Assembly (NCBI RefSeq): GCF_000002995.4
Contig: NW_025062479.1
Location: 7,369,721 to 7,433,720 of the forward strand
DNA: 64,000 nucleotides
From: Brugia malayi
Lineage: Eukaryota > Nematoda > Chromadorea > Rhabditida > Onchocercidae
Direction: 5' to 3'
A program made the translations under genes and the position numbers. The notes beneath the pieces are model-generated. The model did not search any database, was not told the DNA's origin, and saw nothing but the letters and a program-made list of their open reading frames with translations. Below are positions 1 to 14,900 of this stretch, piece after piece. Every line of letters starts with the position of its first letter. Positions within the stretch are counted from its first letter, which is position 1.

Positions 1-1813
1 TATGAACTGAAATGAAAAAAAGCAATTAGAGGTGTCCTATTCGCAACAGAATTCATATTCCTTATCTAATGATGTCCAATAATAGACCAAATTAATGTTT
101 TTCAAAGGAGGCAGTAAATGGAACCGTACGCAGTTACTGCAACCTGCTGTGTCCAAATGCGGATACCGCATACCTAATTAAACGAATACCCCAAACGCAT
201 CGATCATGCTTTGCATTCATAACATATCATCATGAGAAACGCGGTACCGATTGGTACATATGGCGAAATGAAGTAAGTTGCTACATTTGGAAAAACGAAC
301 ACAGAAATATGCATTCCTTTAAAGAGTCCGATAATTTGCTACCATTAATACAAATGTGTCATTATTAGGACGATTGAAAAGTCACTGAAAAAACTGAGTA
401 ATTTCAGAAATGCCGTTTGTCCACGATAACGTTCACGATTCGGTGTGAATTTCATTTTGACCGCAAAGAATTTCCAAGTGATGAAGAAATATTCAAGAAA
501 TTGCGAAAGGCGTAATGTGATAAAAACTTCGTTTGATATATGTTAATATCATATTAAAACAGTAACAGTTCTTTAAAGAAATTCCAGAGTATCTTGCCGA
601 AAACCCCGTCATCCAAATAAGGGTTCATTCAGAAGTAATAGTACCAAATCGCCTCTCTTCCTCTCATCCAATCAGAATGTACATCACCTAATTTCAAGAA
701 AGGACAATTTCCGCATCAAATCATACATATATACACATATACACCTAAATAGAAACGCATATATACGCATTCCAACTATCCACCCATCATTATCCCGAAA
801 TTCAGAAATTCACTATGCATCATTCGGATTACGACGTGATGCAACTTTTTTTTTTTCCCTGTTTTAGCCACTTGCAAAACCTGGCGGATTTGAAACCATT
901 TAACGATTTTGTAGAAACTGATTTTGTCCAGTAACAAATAACAAAAGGTCCATCATTTTATTCGCAGTTTCAGAAATTTAGGACTGCTCTTTCCTTCTGG
1001 ATTTTAAACTGTCCTTCAACTTTACTCAAATCCCTTAACTTATTACTATCCCCCTTAGCCCTGCTAATGAACAAAGAATGGACTTACTATGTGACTAATT
1101 TCCTTGATTATTGAACATTATCTTAAAATTCTCTTTAAGTTCTACCCATCATTATTCCGAAATCAATTACTTCCATTAAAATAATGGACACAATGTAAAA
1201 AAGTATGTACAGCAATAAAACTAAACTTTTAAAGTAAAAGAATTATATAGTTTTTAATTTTGTAACCGAAATCTTTAGCTGCGTTGCATTGAATTGATAA
1301 GAAATTCCATATTTTATGGCTGATTCATCTTAATCAAACAACTTATAAATTTGGTTTCATAGCCTCAGATTAGTCTCATGTTTTTCTCCTCCGTTTGCTA
1401 CTGCAAAATGATTTGATAATTTTTCTCAAGTCCTCAAATCATCTAGCGTCATGATTTTGGAGAGAGGAAACGAGTATTTAATGATAATACTTTTCTTACC
1501 ATCTGTGCTCTTTTTTAGACTACCAGTAATCGTTAGCTTAAACTTTATTTAAAATGGGATTTCACACTTCAAATTTGACATTCAATTTGCTTAAATTATT
1601 TTTTTCACTTCCGCTTAAAAGCTTCATAACAAACAACGCCTTTGATTTTGCTTTGATATTTTAAGTGTTTAATAAATCTAAGATCAGGATTATGATTTAT
1701 ACGCTTAACAGAATCTCTCAAATACGATAAGGGACATTTGAAATAAACTTGAAGTAATCCTGTTACAACAATTGCTAATAAAAGTTAAAGGCAATCGAAG
1801 TATGAAGTAAGGC
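1..1813. other. Intergenic, no gene seen
   Basis: AT-rich sequence with frequent stops in all six frames. I found no exon with matched acceptor, donor and phase. There is a TA-rich patch near 720-770 and a short poly-T run near 846-856. It may hold the far end of a neighbouring gene, but nothing supports that. Confidence 0.5.
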
Positions 1814-2554
1814 ATGGGACATATTAGAAAGCATTATGTACCGAATGATGAAGTGGAAGTGGAAGCGATATCTTGCCTACTTTCTAAAGTATGTAGAAAA
1901 TTTAAAAATATTGGTAAAAATCTAAAGTATAACGTTTCAAGCGTCCATCATTTAAATAAATTCATCAGGCTGATCTAATTTTTGCAGGCTACGGCGATAA
2001 GAAATTTCAAAGACATGCTACTTACGAACAGGTGCAGCACCAAAAGAGAAGTAACCACTGATGTATTAATAATTCATGTTTAACTTTTGCTAATTTACAT
2101 CGTGGTCATTTATATGGCCATCACTGGGATTAATTGGTCATGAAAGCTACAATTTGTTACTTTCAACTAGTTATTTATTAAGTTTGCTAGATAATCGGAA
2201 AATGCTGTCAGAAGTTCTGTTCTAAAATTTATCAATTTTTTCGTCATTCCTTGAAAAAATCATACGTTTTGTCATGTTACAATAAATAAATAAATGTAAT
2301 CTATTTAAGTTAAAATTCAAAAAATATTTGTCGACAATTTATTATCTATGCATGACAAAAAATATTTAATCATTATACAGCGTCTTAAGAGTTACTATTT
2401 TCTCCTGAAAAATGTTTCTATCAAGCTCGCAACTCCCAAATATTGTTTACGTTTTAAAGTGCTTTTTACTAATATGCTTCCAAAAGGATTTCTATTCTCT
2501 AGAGGACTGGAAGAAGCATTTCAGGATGTAAATAATATTTTGGAAATTCGCTAG
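1814..2554 (+). CDS. Three-exon microprotein gene, 56 residues, unrecognised
   Basis: Exons 1814-1888, 1988-2031 and 2503-2554. The ATG at 1814 follows an in-frame TAA two codons upstream, which makes it the likely start. Exon 1 ends at a GTATGT donor in phase 0. Exon 2 opens after TTTTTGCAG and ends in phase 2 at GTGCAG. Exon 3 opens after CTATTCTCTAG, restores the frame and stops at TAG. All phases agree and the total is exactly 57 codons. The protein starts MGHIRKHYVPNDEVEVEA, continues with NFKDMLLTN in exon 2 and ends EEAFQDVNNILEIR. It is helical and charged, with no signal peptide or membrane segment. I do not recognise a family and assign no function. It could be a chance assembly of short open stretches, but three phase matches plus good splice signals argue against that. 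Confidence 0.5.
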
Positions 2555-5500
2555 TTTGAGGGAAACACTCTTCACCATAGAATTATATCTTCTCATAGAA
2601 ATCCTAGAACCTAGATAATTAAAAAATTATACGTAGTCAGTTCTGTTGGTTGTATAGTTAAAATCTGTGAAGAAATGAAACAAAATGATTTTGTTTTGAT
2701 GATCAATTTAAGCACTATAATATCAACAGACCGAGTAACGATTCCTAAGGTTAAACAATACATGAAGTTTCGCCAGCTGTGATATCCTAAGCGACTAGAA
2801 CTAGTCGATCTGCATTTTACTGCGAAGTATCTAGGCAAAGAAAAGATTTGATAGTAAAGACATGCAAGTTTGCGTATGAATAGAATTTCAGGCTCATTTA
2901 CTGACTTGAATAGGATTATTAAGTGTGGAAGTTTGGTTGTGGATGCTGGGCTTAAAAGCGGAGCAATGCGATAGCAGCAGGCATTGCATTGTGTATCGAT
3001 CTCGATTTAGTGTAGATGCTGCTCCCTCTCTTTCAATATATGCATTTGTTGAACATCAAAGCCTAGCTAAGCGATTCATGCCTCTCATCCATAGATGGCC
3101 TACTGGCTGTACTTCCATCTTTCTCCTTTCTTCTCCCTTCACTGAGGCTATTATCCTCTCCTAACAGGCCTTTGCTTCCAAACTTGTCAACCCATATCTT
3201 TCGTGGCCTGCACTATAATTCCCTTCCTTAGAGTACTACTCCAAAGAAAAGACCATTACGGTGCGGATCAGCTATCTCAGCCAGCTTTACTCCCGATACT
3301 TACATTGCTTTATCACTGTTTCTTGTTGTGACTCATTGTCCACTTCATCTCATTTATTTATTTCTTGTTAAATGATATGTTACTGAAATTCTTTTATTTT
3401 ATGATGCCTATTTCAAACGTTGTTTTTGCCTATTAATATCGCCCTGATAATAGTCAATTTCGATTGTCGCTCTTATGGAACACTACAGTTAAATAGCAAA
3501 AATTACAATGAACTAACTCCATCAAGCAATCAGCAAAAATTATGATGAGTTAGATCCATTAAGCCTAGTTTAACATCCAAAGCGAGTAAGCAGCCAAACT
3601 CTTAAGTCCCTGCTATTCGTCCCATCTTCTTCAGTCCTTTTGACAAAATTTTATTTGCCTTTTTTTTGCAAATTTTCGAGCACTTTAAAGAAAGAAGTTT
3701 TAATAATATTCAGCTGAGTTAGATTGCGGCACTCCGTTCGTATCGACCAAATTGAAACACACTATTGAGTCGCTTTTTTCATCTCAAATATTTCCAGTCT
3801 GAAAATATGGAAGAAGATTCCTGTATGTTTATTCTGTGCAACGATACAATATCTGCTGTCGTAATATTATGAAATGATTTTCGTGTATATTCAAGATCTC
3901 GTTGATTTCCAAAAACAACCTTTTAAAACCGATTTAATATGTGGCAGAAAACGCCGCCCATAAAATTTTGGTACCCGAACCATAACTGTCAAAAGTACTG
4001 ACCACCAATTTTTTTAACATAGGAATTCTGGTCTAGAAAAAATATTTTTTTAAAAAGCATTTTCCAGAATTTGTGAATTCATGCATTTAAACGATGTTAA
4101 CCTATTTAAAAAAGCAGGATAAATTAGACGAAGTTCTTTTTCATTTCACAAAATATTTTCTTTCCATGATTCCACGTTCTAACCTCTCGTGCTTTGCTAA
4201 AACCAACTGTAGATTTCTATCCCACCTTTCCTACCTGATAGTTCTAATTATTTTGTAAGTAACATTCTGAACTATTCGCGATATGTTAAAGTAAAACATG
4301 CTGATAATTTAAAAAGAAATGGGATGCTTCGCAAAATCATATTAAATCATTCTTTACTGCATTAACGAATGAATGAAGCCGCTTTAAATTGAACAGGAAA
4401 TGCATTTTTTTTTTTTTGCTTGGCGTTAGCTACAGAGATTTCTTGACGGATCATTTGCATCTTTATGCCTACTCTTATTCAAGTTAGAAATTTTGTAATT
4501 CTTGTTCCTGTAAACTGAATAGAGCGAAAAGAATGAAACAAAACAAGTTGTAGAGAAAAAGAAGCATCAAGCATGAATGCATCCACATCATCGGTGCATT
4601 TTGACAAAAGGATGACAAAATGGTAAATAATCTTAATCTATGAAATTGAAATCAAATATAAATTTTTCTATTTATTCTTATTTTTTGCTGCGTTTTAAAA
4701 AATATTAGGTCAATATTACAAAAGGTGGGCATTAGCATAAACATAAGAAATACTTTTGCATCGAACACTTTCAATTTAATTATGAACAAGTAACAAAAAA
4801 TGAAATTGGAATTTCTTCCATTTGTGAGGATAGGGAGAAGCTGAACAGCTAATGAGATACTTTTTAGTCACTTAGGCTATCTGTATGGGAACATCCTTGC
4901 TTGAGATGAGGTACTCCCAGAGTTATCATAATAATTTGAAATTACGAAGGGCTGAACCTTTGAGTGTTGCCATGCGCAACACAGCACTAAACATGTTATT
5001 CGTTCAGTTTTGTTGCTTGTTTTAATTGTGTACTGATAGAATGCGTACGGTATTCATAAAAGCGTGTATTTCCATAGACAGTGTTAGCAATCATTTTTAA
5101 CTTCTGTTCCAGAATATTCTTCACAAAACTTTCCAAATTGAGTAATTTAGAAGTTTCATCATCCATTAAATTCCTACTAATTTTTTCTGAAATACCTGTA
5201 AGATTTTCTAAAGTGCGTTGAGTATCTATGATATCAGAATTCTTCCTTTCACTTAGATTTACATGTATCTGTCCATATCTTTCCTAACCTGGAGATTGTT
5301 CTTGAAGAAATTTGCTCGATTTTATTAAATATAAAAAAATTCTCTTATGGGAAAGAAATCTTTTACTTCTCCTGTACTGAATCATTTACCTCAATAACTT
5401 ATGTAGACAAAAAGAATTTTCTTTCATTTCTCTTCACATACTATCCAAAGCATGATTTTTTACGACAACAGAATAACTATTAATTACCGTTAAATTTGTT

Positions 5501-5943
5501 ATAAATCCTCGAGGTGATTTATTAAAAATGTCTAAGAAATGTTAAGAAATTTAGATCATCGAAATCACTTTTTTGCAAATAACCAAAAAGAAAATGAAGA
5601 CTAGACAAAAGTGCTGAAAATCGTTTACACAAAAGCGAAAAGCTCTCAAGTTTTCAGCACGTTCGAAGCAGCAAACGTATGGCTAATTTGGTTTTGAAGT
5701 TGATTAGAGGATGTCAAGTGGCTTCCATTAGTATTACGATTAAGTCATTCTATCCTTTATTGCTAAACTTCCATGAGTATCACGTAATATGCTAGCAGCC
5801 TTTTCTTACTGACGTAGTAACTCTTTTTGATTTAATCGTTTAATGTGTTCAACTTTGCCATTCTTTGCCAGTTTGAACTGTCGATTTTCGATATGAAAAT
5901 TAGATCGTCCTGGAATTGTTAGTGAAGTGGATTACAGACACAA
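2555..5943. other. Intergenic, no gene seen
   Basis: About 3.4 kb between the microprotein gene and CAPS. The open stretches here (for example 2925-3164 +) have no coherent splice partners and look like chance. The CAPS promoter and outron presumably lie in the last few hundred bases. An AG at 5936-5937 (ATTACAG), six bases before the CAPS ATG, could be a splice-leader acceptor, but its pyrimidine tract is weak. Confidence 0.4.
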
Positions 5944-8900
5944 ATGCTTGGAGCATCAAGTAGTGAAGAAGACGATGACGATAATTTAGTCAATGATAAC
6001 GATGATACATCGGAAGTTTGCTTTTTTCAAATGAAAGTTAAAGTTCTTCATAGGGTTAGGGACATTTATATATTTCATGCTTACTGAAGATTTTCAGAGT
6101 AATGGTTTACACTTTAGAGAAGAAATGGTTTTTTTTTTTTTTATTTGTAGATTCTTTGCCTACGGCGTCATCAGTTTCCACTCTCAAGTTCTCCACGTTC
6201 CATGTCTCCAGCTCCATCAGATTCTGCCTCACAAGCCAATTCGTTACACCGTGGCGATTCGTTGCATACAAAAAGAAAAGATTCTGAAGCGTCTTATGGT
6301 GCAGTGGTAATGAAAACGGTATCTTAGTTCCCGGATATCTAGAAATTAATAATATTATTTGTTATCTAAACTTCCTAGATCATTCGGATATGGCCAATCA
6401 CACTCATCTTTGTTTCAGAGTCAAAGTAGACAAGTCACCCTACAACCTAAACCAGTTTTCAATCAGTCTTCGCAGGAAATCTCCGATGATGATGATGAAT
6501 TTGCATCAAATGAGCAGAGTACGCCCGCAAATGCAATTATTGATTCCACTGCAGAAATAAGCAAAGAAGAAGAAGAAAAGATGAAGTGAGCGTCTTATTT
6601 CGCTTTGTCCAGTCAGTCCATTTGTTCATGAGCAGTGATTTGAAATGTAGAGCAAACTTCTGACTATAGCTTCATGAAAAATGAATATATTTTCGGTTGA
6701 CTTGTTCAAAAATGATATATTTTGAGATGTTGACCCTACTTCTACTTGTATTATATTTCTAGTATTATATAGTGATTAAAAGAGTTTTTTAAAATATTAA
6801 CTCTTACAGAGTTAACTATTTGAGTAATTCAATATAGTACTAAAATATCAGTAAATCTCATGCTTTTAGAAATTCAGTGTTGTGTTTGCCTGTGACTTGA
6901 GTTTACTTTTAATCCTACATATTATATGAGCAATGAATATATTCTTGTACAAATCAGTTAATGTAGGGCTGAAGTCGAAGAAGAAGAACGTAAGCAAAAA
7001 TTGAAGCTGTATGTTTTTGTTGCAAAATGTATTGCTTATCATTTCAATGCAAAACAACCCACCGATATGGCAAGGCGTCAGCTCAAGGTCACGTTTTTTT
7101 CACATTGCATACACTTTAATATCTTCAACTTGCTATTGCTATTCTGTTTTTAGGTTACGAGGCAAGAACTGTCGAGGATTAAAGATCGTTTTCGGTTATT
7201 TTTGACAGGCGAGACACAAATTGCAGCAGATGAGGCGTTTACAAAAACGGTTGAATCGTACTTCGAGGTTTGAAAAGATATCATTCTGTAAAGCATTTCA
7301 TTCTTTTTTTCTTGTAGATTGTTAAACCGGACTTTCTACGTTCGATGATTGTAATTTCTACGTATACAAATAAAAAATGAAATGTAATTAATCTTATGAA
7401 TTTTTGCAGGTCTTTCTAAAGTCTGAACGAATACAAAAAGTCGTTCAAGCTGGAGGTTTTTCTCAGTATGACTTCAGAGAGGTGAATTACTTTTTATGGT
7501 AGTAAAATCTGAGCTTAACCAGTAACTGTTTGACAGCTATCATAATAGATCTGGTTTATCATTTATAGAAACCTCAGTTCATTTGATTATCATATCAAAG
7601 AGTTCACATCGAGTGAGTTGTCTTTTCGATTTTAATTTCACTTGATTTTTTTGACAGTAAAACTTAGCGCCTTAGGTTTTTCGATGCAACACAGAAAAAA
7701 AAATTAAAACTTTAACGGAACTAGATGGTACATCAAGGGAAACGATGCTCAATAATTGGATGACAAAATTTGATATAATTATACGCGGGGATGACGATAT
7801 AGTCCAATCAAGACAAACAAGGTCAGTTTAGGCTTGCCAATTTTTACGTTCAGGTAGCTGATTTAACGGTGTCCGCTATATATTATTTGATGCCATTAGC
7901 TAACATGGAAGTTAGATGTTATATCTAGCTCAGCTTTTATTTTTGGCTCCTAAATCTTGAATGAACTGACTGACTTTAGATTTTAAGTCTTATTGAAAAA
8001 TTTTGAATATCAAATTTCTATTCTTAAGCTATTGTACAGCAAATAGGGTAATGCGATTTAGGAATCGCCTGCGCGGAATGAATCAATCCAATGCAGGTTT
8101 GACACTTCTCAAGGATCAATTATATGATATTTTTCAACAGATCCTTTCTGTTAAGAAGTTCGAACATCAGATAATCTTTAATGCCTTGCAGGTAACTGGT
8201 TCAGTTCACAATCTTTCAGTCATGAAAAAATAAAACAACTCAGTGATAGCACTGAATTTTATTGAATTTTATTTTTGCTTACTGTTACAAACTTTTTTGA
8301 AATATGATAATGTGTTTTTGTATTCAGCTGGATAATCCAGATGAACAAGCAGCGGCAATTCGACGCGAAGTTGCTACAAGAGAGGAAGCACTGCGAGATA
8401 TGTCAAAAGTAAGCATTGGTATTGGAATTCATACATAACTAAGGGAAGTATATTATCCTGTCGTTGAGTGTTCATGAAGAAACAGTGGACGTGTTTTGCC
8501 TCCACTTTATGTTCATCATTTCTGAACTTGAACCCATTTATATTTCTTCGTCCATTACATGAATAAAACAGCTTATGTAATGCTTACTAGAATACTGCTG
8601 ATCTCTCTTCCAGAATACCCTTGATCTTCTGAAAATTACTTGTATTCCAACCAAAAATATTTAATTTTCTGCATCCTTCAAGAGCTTAAACTGGAACTAT
8701 TTGGTATAACTTTTTCCTTTGAGGATCGTTATGCGTTAAATAAACATTAAAATTTATCTCGTTTTGTGAAATTCATTCATTCGGTAAGGATATATAAAGA
8801 AATATTCTACAGATGAAGAAATTGATGCCTAAATTTGTGGTAAAAGATATGGAAACTCTTTTTATTGATGAAACACGTCAATCCATCAATCTACTTATCA

Positions 8901-11900
8901 GTAATTTGGAATCAGTACCTGTTACTCCACGAGGCCAGAGCGTTATTTCAAGGAAAAAGGATTCCAAAGGAAGAAGCAGGTAAAGGATACCTTTATTATT
9001 TAAATCGACTTTTTTTATCTTTTCCCCATTCTGTTTATTTGTTTATGAATAATTTTTTTTAGTCCTATTTTTCATCTTTCACGGAACAACAATTATGATT
9101 TATGTAAAATTTTTAATTGTTTATAAAATCAGTGCTTTTTGCTTACTACTGGACTTAAAATCTTTATATATATATGTAATGTCAGAGTTTTAGGTTTAAT
9201 CCAAATTTAACATATTTGCGATTAAACATATTCATCTTTCTATTCGTTTTTATCTTGAAATGCCTAACGTTGGAATTGCACTGTTAACCTCTTAATGTTA
9301 AATGGTTCTTATAATGTTCTCAGTTGTTTAATTCGGTTTTATAAATCAGTCATTAAGAGTGCATCCAAAGAAATCTTTGTTTTTAAGCTTAATAAAGCTT
9401 AGATTTTCAGTGTTTCTTCGAAAGCTAAAAGGTTGGTTTACTTTTTTCTATAAAGTTCTCGTAATATCAGTTGTTTTTTAAAGAACGGCTAGATTGTTTA
9501 AAAAAAAAAAAAAAAAAAAAAAACTTTTAGCTATACGTTTTACTGCACTAATACATACATTGCAGCATTAACAATTGGTTACATTATAATATCCTTCACT
9601 TTTAGCACGCTGTAACCCATATTTGAGGTGCACCTAAATTTGTCAGCAATGCATTCGACTGGCTTTTGCATTTTTCATATAAAAATGGATATTTACTAGT
9701 TTATGTATTTTTTTTTTTTAATTGTGAACTTCGAACTCATTTCAAATTAAGAAGTCATTAGCTTGGAGCTTTCCAGCTTCCGGGTGTTATTGTTGTGTTT
9801 CGTCATTCTCGCTCTGCTTCAGTTATTCATTGGAATATTGGTTAGAAAATATTAATGTAATTATTTTAGATCACGCAGCATCGAAGATCTCTCCCTTTTC
9901 AACAGGTTTGTATTTTTCGTGTTACTTTATGTAGATTTAAGTATTGCAGTTAGTATAATATGCATTTCCTCTCTTTCCACTGTTTCTAATTTTCCTGTTC
10001 TTTATAGAACAAAGTAACTTTAGATGTTTTTTTTTTTGTTATTGCTTTCAAATCATTAAATTTAAGTCATAAAAATATGGTCAAAGTGTTAAAGGTCTTT
10101 TGTTAAGTATTGCTATAGATTACTCAGCAAAAGATTGTACCAAAGGCTTCGTTATTATAAATATGAATTTTTGATTCATTGTAGTAAATCAACGAACCAT
10201 CCTAGCAGATTTCCTCGGAATTGACCTAAGCACAAACATACGTATAAAAGCGATCCGTTATAGAACCAAAGCAAATTCACTATATTTTCGTTAAATGATA
10301 TATTTACAAATAGTTTACAACTTTCTCATTTCCTTTTAATGAAGTGTGTATGAAGGACTATCACAATCAACTGTATTACTTTTCGTTAAAGTTGTTCTTC
10401 GTTTACAATCCACAAAATGTATATATTTGCTATATCCTGACAGCTTTTATCACAAATTTTTTGTTTTCCTCAAAATTTCTCCAACAATTTATAAAAGAGT
10501 GAAATGGAATGTCTTTTTTTTGTCTAATTCAACATGTATAAGCTGTTAGTACAGTGCACAAAAAACACAACTATGAGTTCATGATTTTTGTGTCTCTGCC
10601 AAGGCTTGCCATCATTGCTTGCTATCTAGCTTTGCTTTAAGAGCATTATAATTTGCGCTATTTAAAATTTATAACATACTTGATTTTCGAAACCGTAAAA
10701 TAGTATTTAGCTTAAAACGACGTACCAGTTCAAGTTCATTGAACAAAGCTGATAGTGATGACGATGTTTCATTGACTAAAAGTGACGTCATCCTCACTTT
10801 CAATATGGAGGTGAGTTTTTTGATTTTACTAAATTTATTTATTTTATCGGATTTATTCAAAATATCAAAAAATGTGTGACAGTGAGACCAAATCCCACTG
10901 TCACAGCTCCACTTTTTTTTCTATTAACATAAGCTGGAAGCATATGCAAGAATAGGCACTACTTTTTTAGGAATAAGCGTATATCAAACAGTTGAATTTT
11001 CTGAAAATTTAAAGAATAACCATCTTTCAGTTGAATTGCTGAAGGTTTTTGCGGTGAAGTATTATAACCTTTGTAGGAATATGTGACATTCTATTCCATA
11101 TTTAAAGTTGTCGTTTCGTAGGTTGTCGTAATGGAAGTGCAAAATTTAAAATCAGTCGCATCAAATAAACTTGTGTACTGTACGATGGAAGTTGATGGAT
11201 GTCCTAAATTACAAACTGACCATACAGAAGCTTCAAAATCATCGTATGCTTTCAAAAAAAATTTCTATTTTTATATACATCATATTGCTATAACAATCTG
11301 TGATACGAGTATACTAATGTTGTAAACATTACCTTCATTATTTCTGTAGTGATTTATCACCCACAGATGAATTTTTAAATGTATTTATTTCATTACATAA
11401 TTATTGTGAGTTTAATCTTCCTATACAGCAGACTGGTTTCACAGATTGACTCTTAAATCTCCCGGTCTTACGTGTAGTTTCGCTATCTATAAATGTATTC
11501 ACTGAATAACCGGACGCACATTCTTTAATATATATTTATGCTTGGAACCTTTCACGAACTTCGGGGTGATTTACTCCTTGATATGGGTAATTGCTTATAT
11601 TTCTGTTGTAATAAACCTTTGAATTTTGTATTATTATTTAGTTGGGATACGCAAGGCGACTTCACGACAAAACACCCTCTTCCAACCGTGAAGGTGAAAC
11701 TATATACGGAATTAAAGAGTTTAGTTGCTTTCGAAGATAAAGAACTCGGAAAAGTAATTATTTTGGTAATTATAAATAACTCTGAAATAAGAAATTTTAT
11801 AAAAAATACTTGTGTTAAACAATGAAATCCTCCTCAAATTTCTTAGTGATAAACTATGTTCGATATTATATTAGACTATTCCTAACCTCAAATTTTACAA

Positions 11901-14900
11901 CGATACGAGAGCTTCAATTGTCTCCTAAGATTGCTTTCTTTGCAATCCATTCGTCAACACTTTTTTTAGAGGGTCAGGAATAAGAAAGCATCAAAAATAG
12001 AACACTGGAGAATTCTTTTAAAATACTAATTTTGTTATGAGAATCAGCGCATTTTTCTTAGCAGCAACATTTCGTTGAAGCGAGGTAAAAAGTTTAGGCT
12101 TACCCTCTACTCTCTCTCGTTCTCTGTTTGTCTCTTTTATCATAAGGAAACGTTCCTATCATATGTTAATTTGTCTTTCATGTTTAGGTTGTCATAAGAC
12201 CAACACCGAATTGCTCAAGAACGCCTGAATGGTACAACATGACAGTTCCAAAAAACAGTCCAGATACGAATCTTAAAATCAGGATAGCTATTCGGGTTGA
12301 AAAACCTCCTAATTTAAAATATTGTGGGTATTGTTATGCTCTTGGAAGGATAGCTTGGAAAAAGTGGAAGAAACGGTTTTTTTGTTTAGTGCAGGTAAGC
12401 TTGGTCCACTTATTTGTATTTGAACTCGTGTAAAATAGTAGGGGTGAAGAAAGTGCTATCCTCCAATTTTTAAAGATATCTTCCTCTCTGGCCTATTCAT
12501 AATTCTACGTTACTTATTTTTATACAACATCGTAATTAAGTTCTCACCAAATCTAAAAATTTCCATATTTAGGTTTCACAATATGCATTCGCGATGTGCA
12601 GTTATCGTGAAAAGAAAACCGATCCAGCGGAATTTATTCAGTTGGACGGATTTACGATAGATTACATGCCAGAACCAGACTCAGGTTTGTGGTTTTAAAA
12701 AGGGAAAGAAAATCAAAATTAAATATCATGGAGGCGTTTTATTATCGTTCATTGGTTTAATAATTCATATAACCAAAAAGCATATTTGAATATTAGTGCT
12801 AATTTATTTTCACCTTGATAAGGTTAATACTCCATAGAACACCATTATATTTTGAAGGAAGCCACAAATTAAAATATTTTAGTGTAAATTTCCGTCCGCT
12901 ATCCTTTCCCTTCAATTTTCTTCTCTAACCTATTATATATATATATAACCTATGGTAGTATAACAAGAATATTAAAGTAAAATTAAAGTTATACTGTCGT
13001 CAGTTCATGGAGGATTGATTATTTTTTAGATCTGTATAATCAAGGTGGAAAATATTTTTTCACAGCAATCAAAGAAGGGGATGAACTAAAATTTGCAACG
13101 GATGACGAAAATGAAAGACATTTATGGGTGCAGGTGAAAATTTTATTCAAAAAAAGAGGAAGACAATCTCGTTAATTCGTTTTCTTAGTTTATTGAGGAA
13201 AAGGATTCACTTAAGTGTTGAACAACTTATATTTTGTTCACCAGAACAAAGATAATATCTTGGATTTCCAGTCAGAAAAAAATGAACTTGCATAGTTTGA
13301 TTTACTTGCACATATTCTGCTCGTTAATAGTAGTCCACTGCTTTACCTGAAATTGAAATATATACTAAAATAGTAGAGTGAACCAGGCTTAAGGTGTTTG
13401 TTTAGTATAATTAGATTTAAGTAAATTGGATCTTAGAATTATTGTTATTTGCTTACTGTGCCATTTGGTAAGGATGTAAAGCCGAGTATATTGATATTCA
13501 GTTAGCTGATGAGAACTGGAGGTTGTGTTATATAATATCAAAAAAGGTGAATCTTTCTTAATCACGCAACAGTGTACAACATTTTGCTTGATTTTTGTGA
13601 CGCTTATTTAAATTTCCATATGCAGGCATTATACCGAGCAACGGGTCAAGCATATAAACCAGTACCGCCAAAGCAGTCATCAGTAGTATTGTCGAAAGCG
13701 CAGGGTTTTGCTGATAAAGCTAGTAAACATGGAATGGACGAGCTGATCCAAGCGGACCCGATCAATTTTGATCACGATCACCTTTTCAGTAAATTACAGT
13801 CTCTAACTTTGGATTTTCGATTGAATGAACCTGTTTGTTCATTAGTAAGTCATTCTTTTACTGAATTGTTCAGAACCATAATACTAGCTAATAGATATTG
13901 CTATTAGGAGCAATGTTTTTTCCAGCATTTTTTTAAAACAGGGATGAGGGATTACACTTGTTTTTAGGGTTGGCTCTCACCTGGGCAGGTATTTGTGTTA
14001 GACGAGTATTGCGCTCGCTATATGGTCCGTGGTTGTCATCGGCATGTTTCACTTCTAAATGACTTGCTCAACAAGGCCGATGAGGGCTTCCTCATTGATC
14101 CCACGCTTATGCATTATTCATTCGCTTTTTGCGCATCTCATGTTCATGGCAATAGGTACCAATTTTATTACTGCGTTTCGTTTGTATGTTTGGCAAGGGA
14201 TGAATTCAGGCGTTCATAGCACAAATGTCTATTATAATTTTCTACATGATTACATGGAATTTGTTTGTGATTCCCGAAAAGTCGTCACGTCTGTTTGTCT
14301 GGCAGAGTCGGACATGTTCTGAAAGAAAGCTATAATTTTTTTAGTGGATGGTTCAAACTTCTTGAGTTTAAAACGACTAATATTTGGCAATATACCTTGG
14401 GTTTGCTGAAAACTTCTGGAAACATATCCATTGTTCGTTGAATTATGCAACTGCAATCATTTGCATGCTGTGGGAAAGTGTCCAAATTGAATTTTAAAGT
14501 GTTTGGTAAAGAAATCAGAATAATGTATTTGAAAAATTTTCAGTCGTGTTTTGTAGACGAATATGACTTTTAAACGGTGGGCAAAAAATATAGAATTCCT
14601 AATAAGGTGTAATTGATTCTACCTTCCTATACTGATTTAAATTTTAGAACCGTCTTTTTAAAGTTGATTTACATAAACTTTTCTTCGTCATGGTTTCATT
14701 CCATTTCAATTGTTTCAAATACTTTGATTTTCAGGCCAGATGGAGTGGGAACTGTTACATTAGAAGAGAAAGAAAAGTTTCAGGATGTTAAGGAAAGGTT
14801 AAGAACACTGCTTGAAAAGCAGATAACAAATTTTAGGTGTGGTTTCATTTGATTTGCACTTTTTTAATGCATCAGTTTATAATAGCATTAGCTGCAGACA

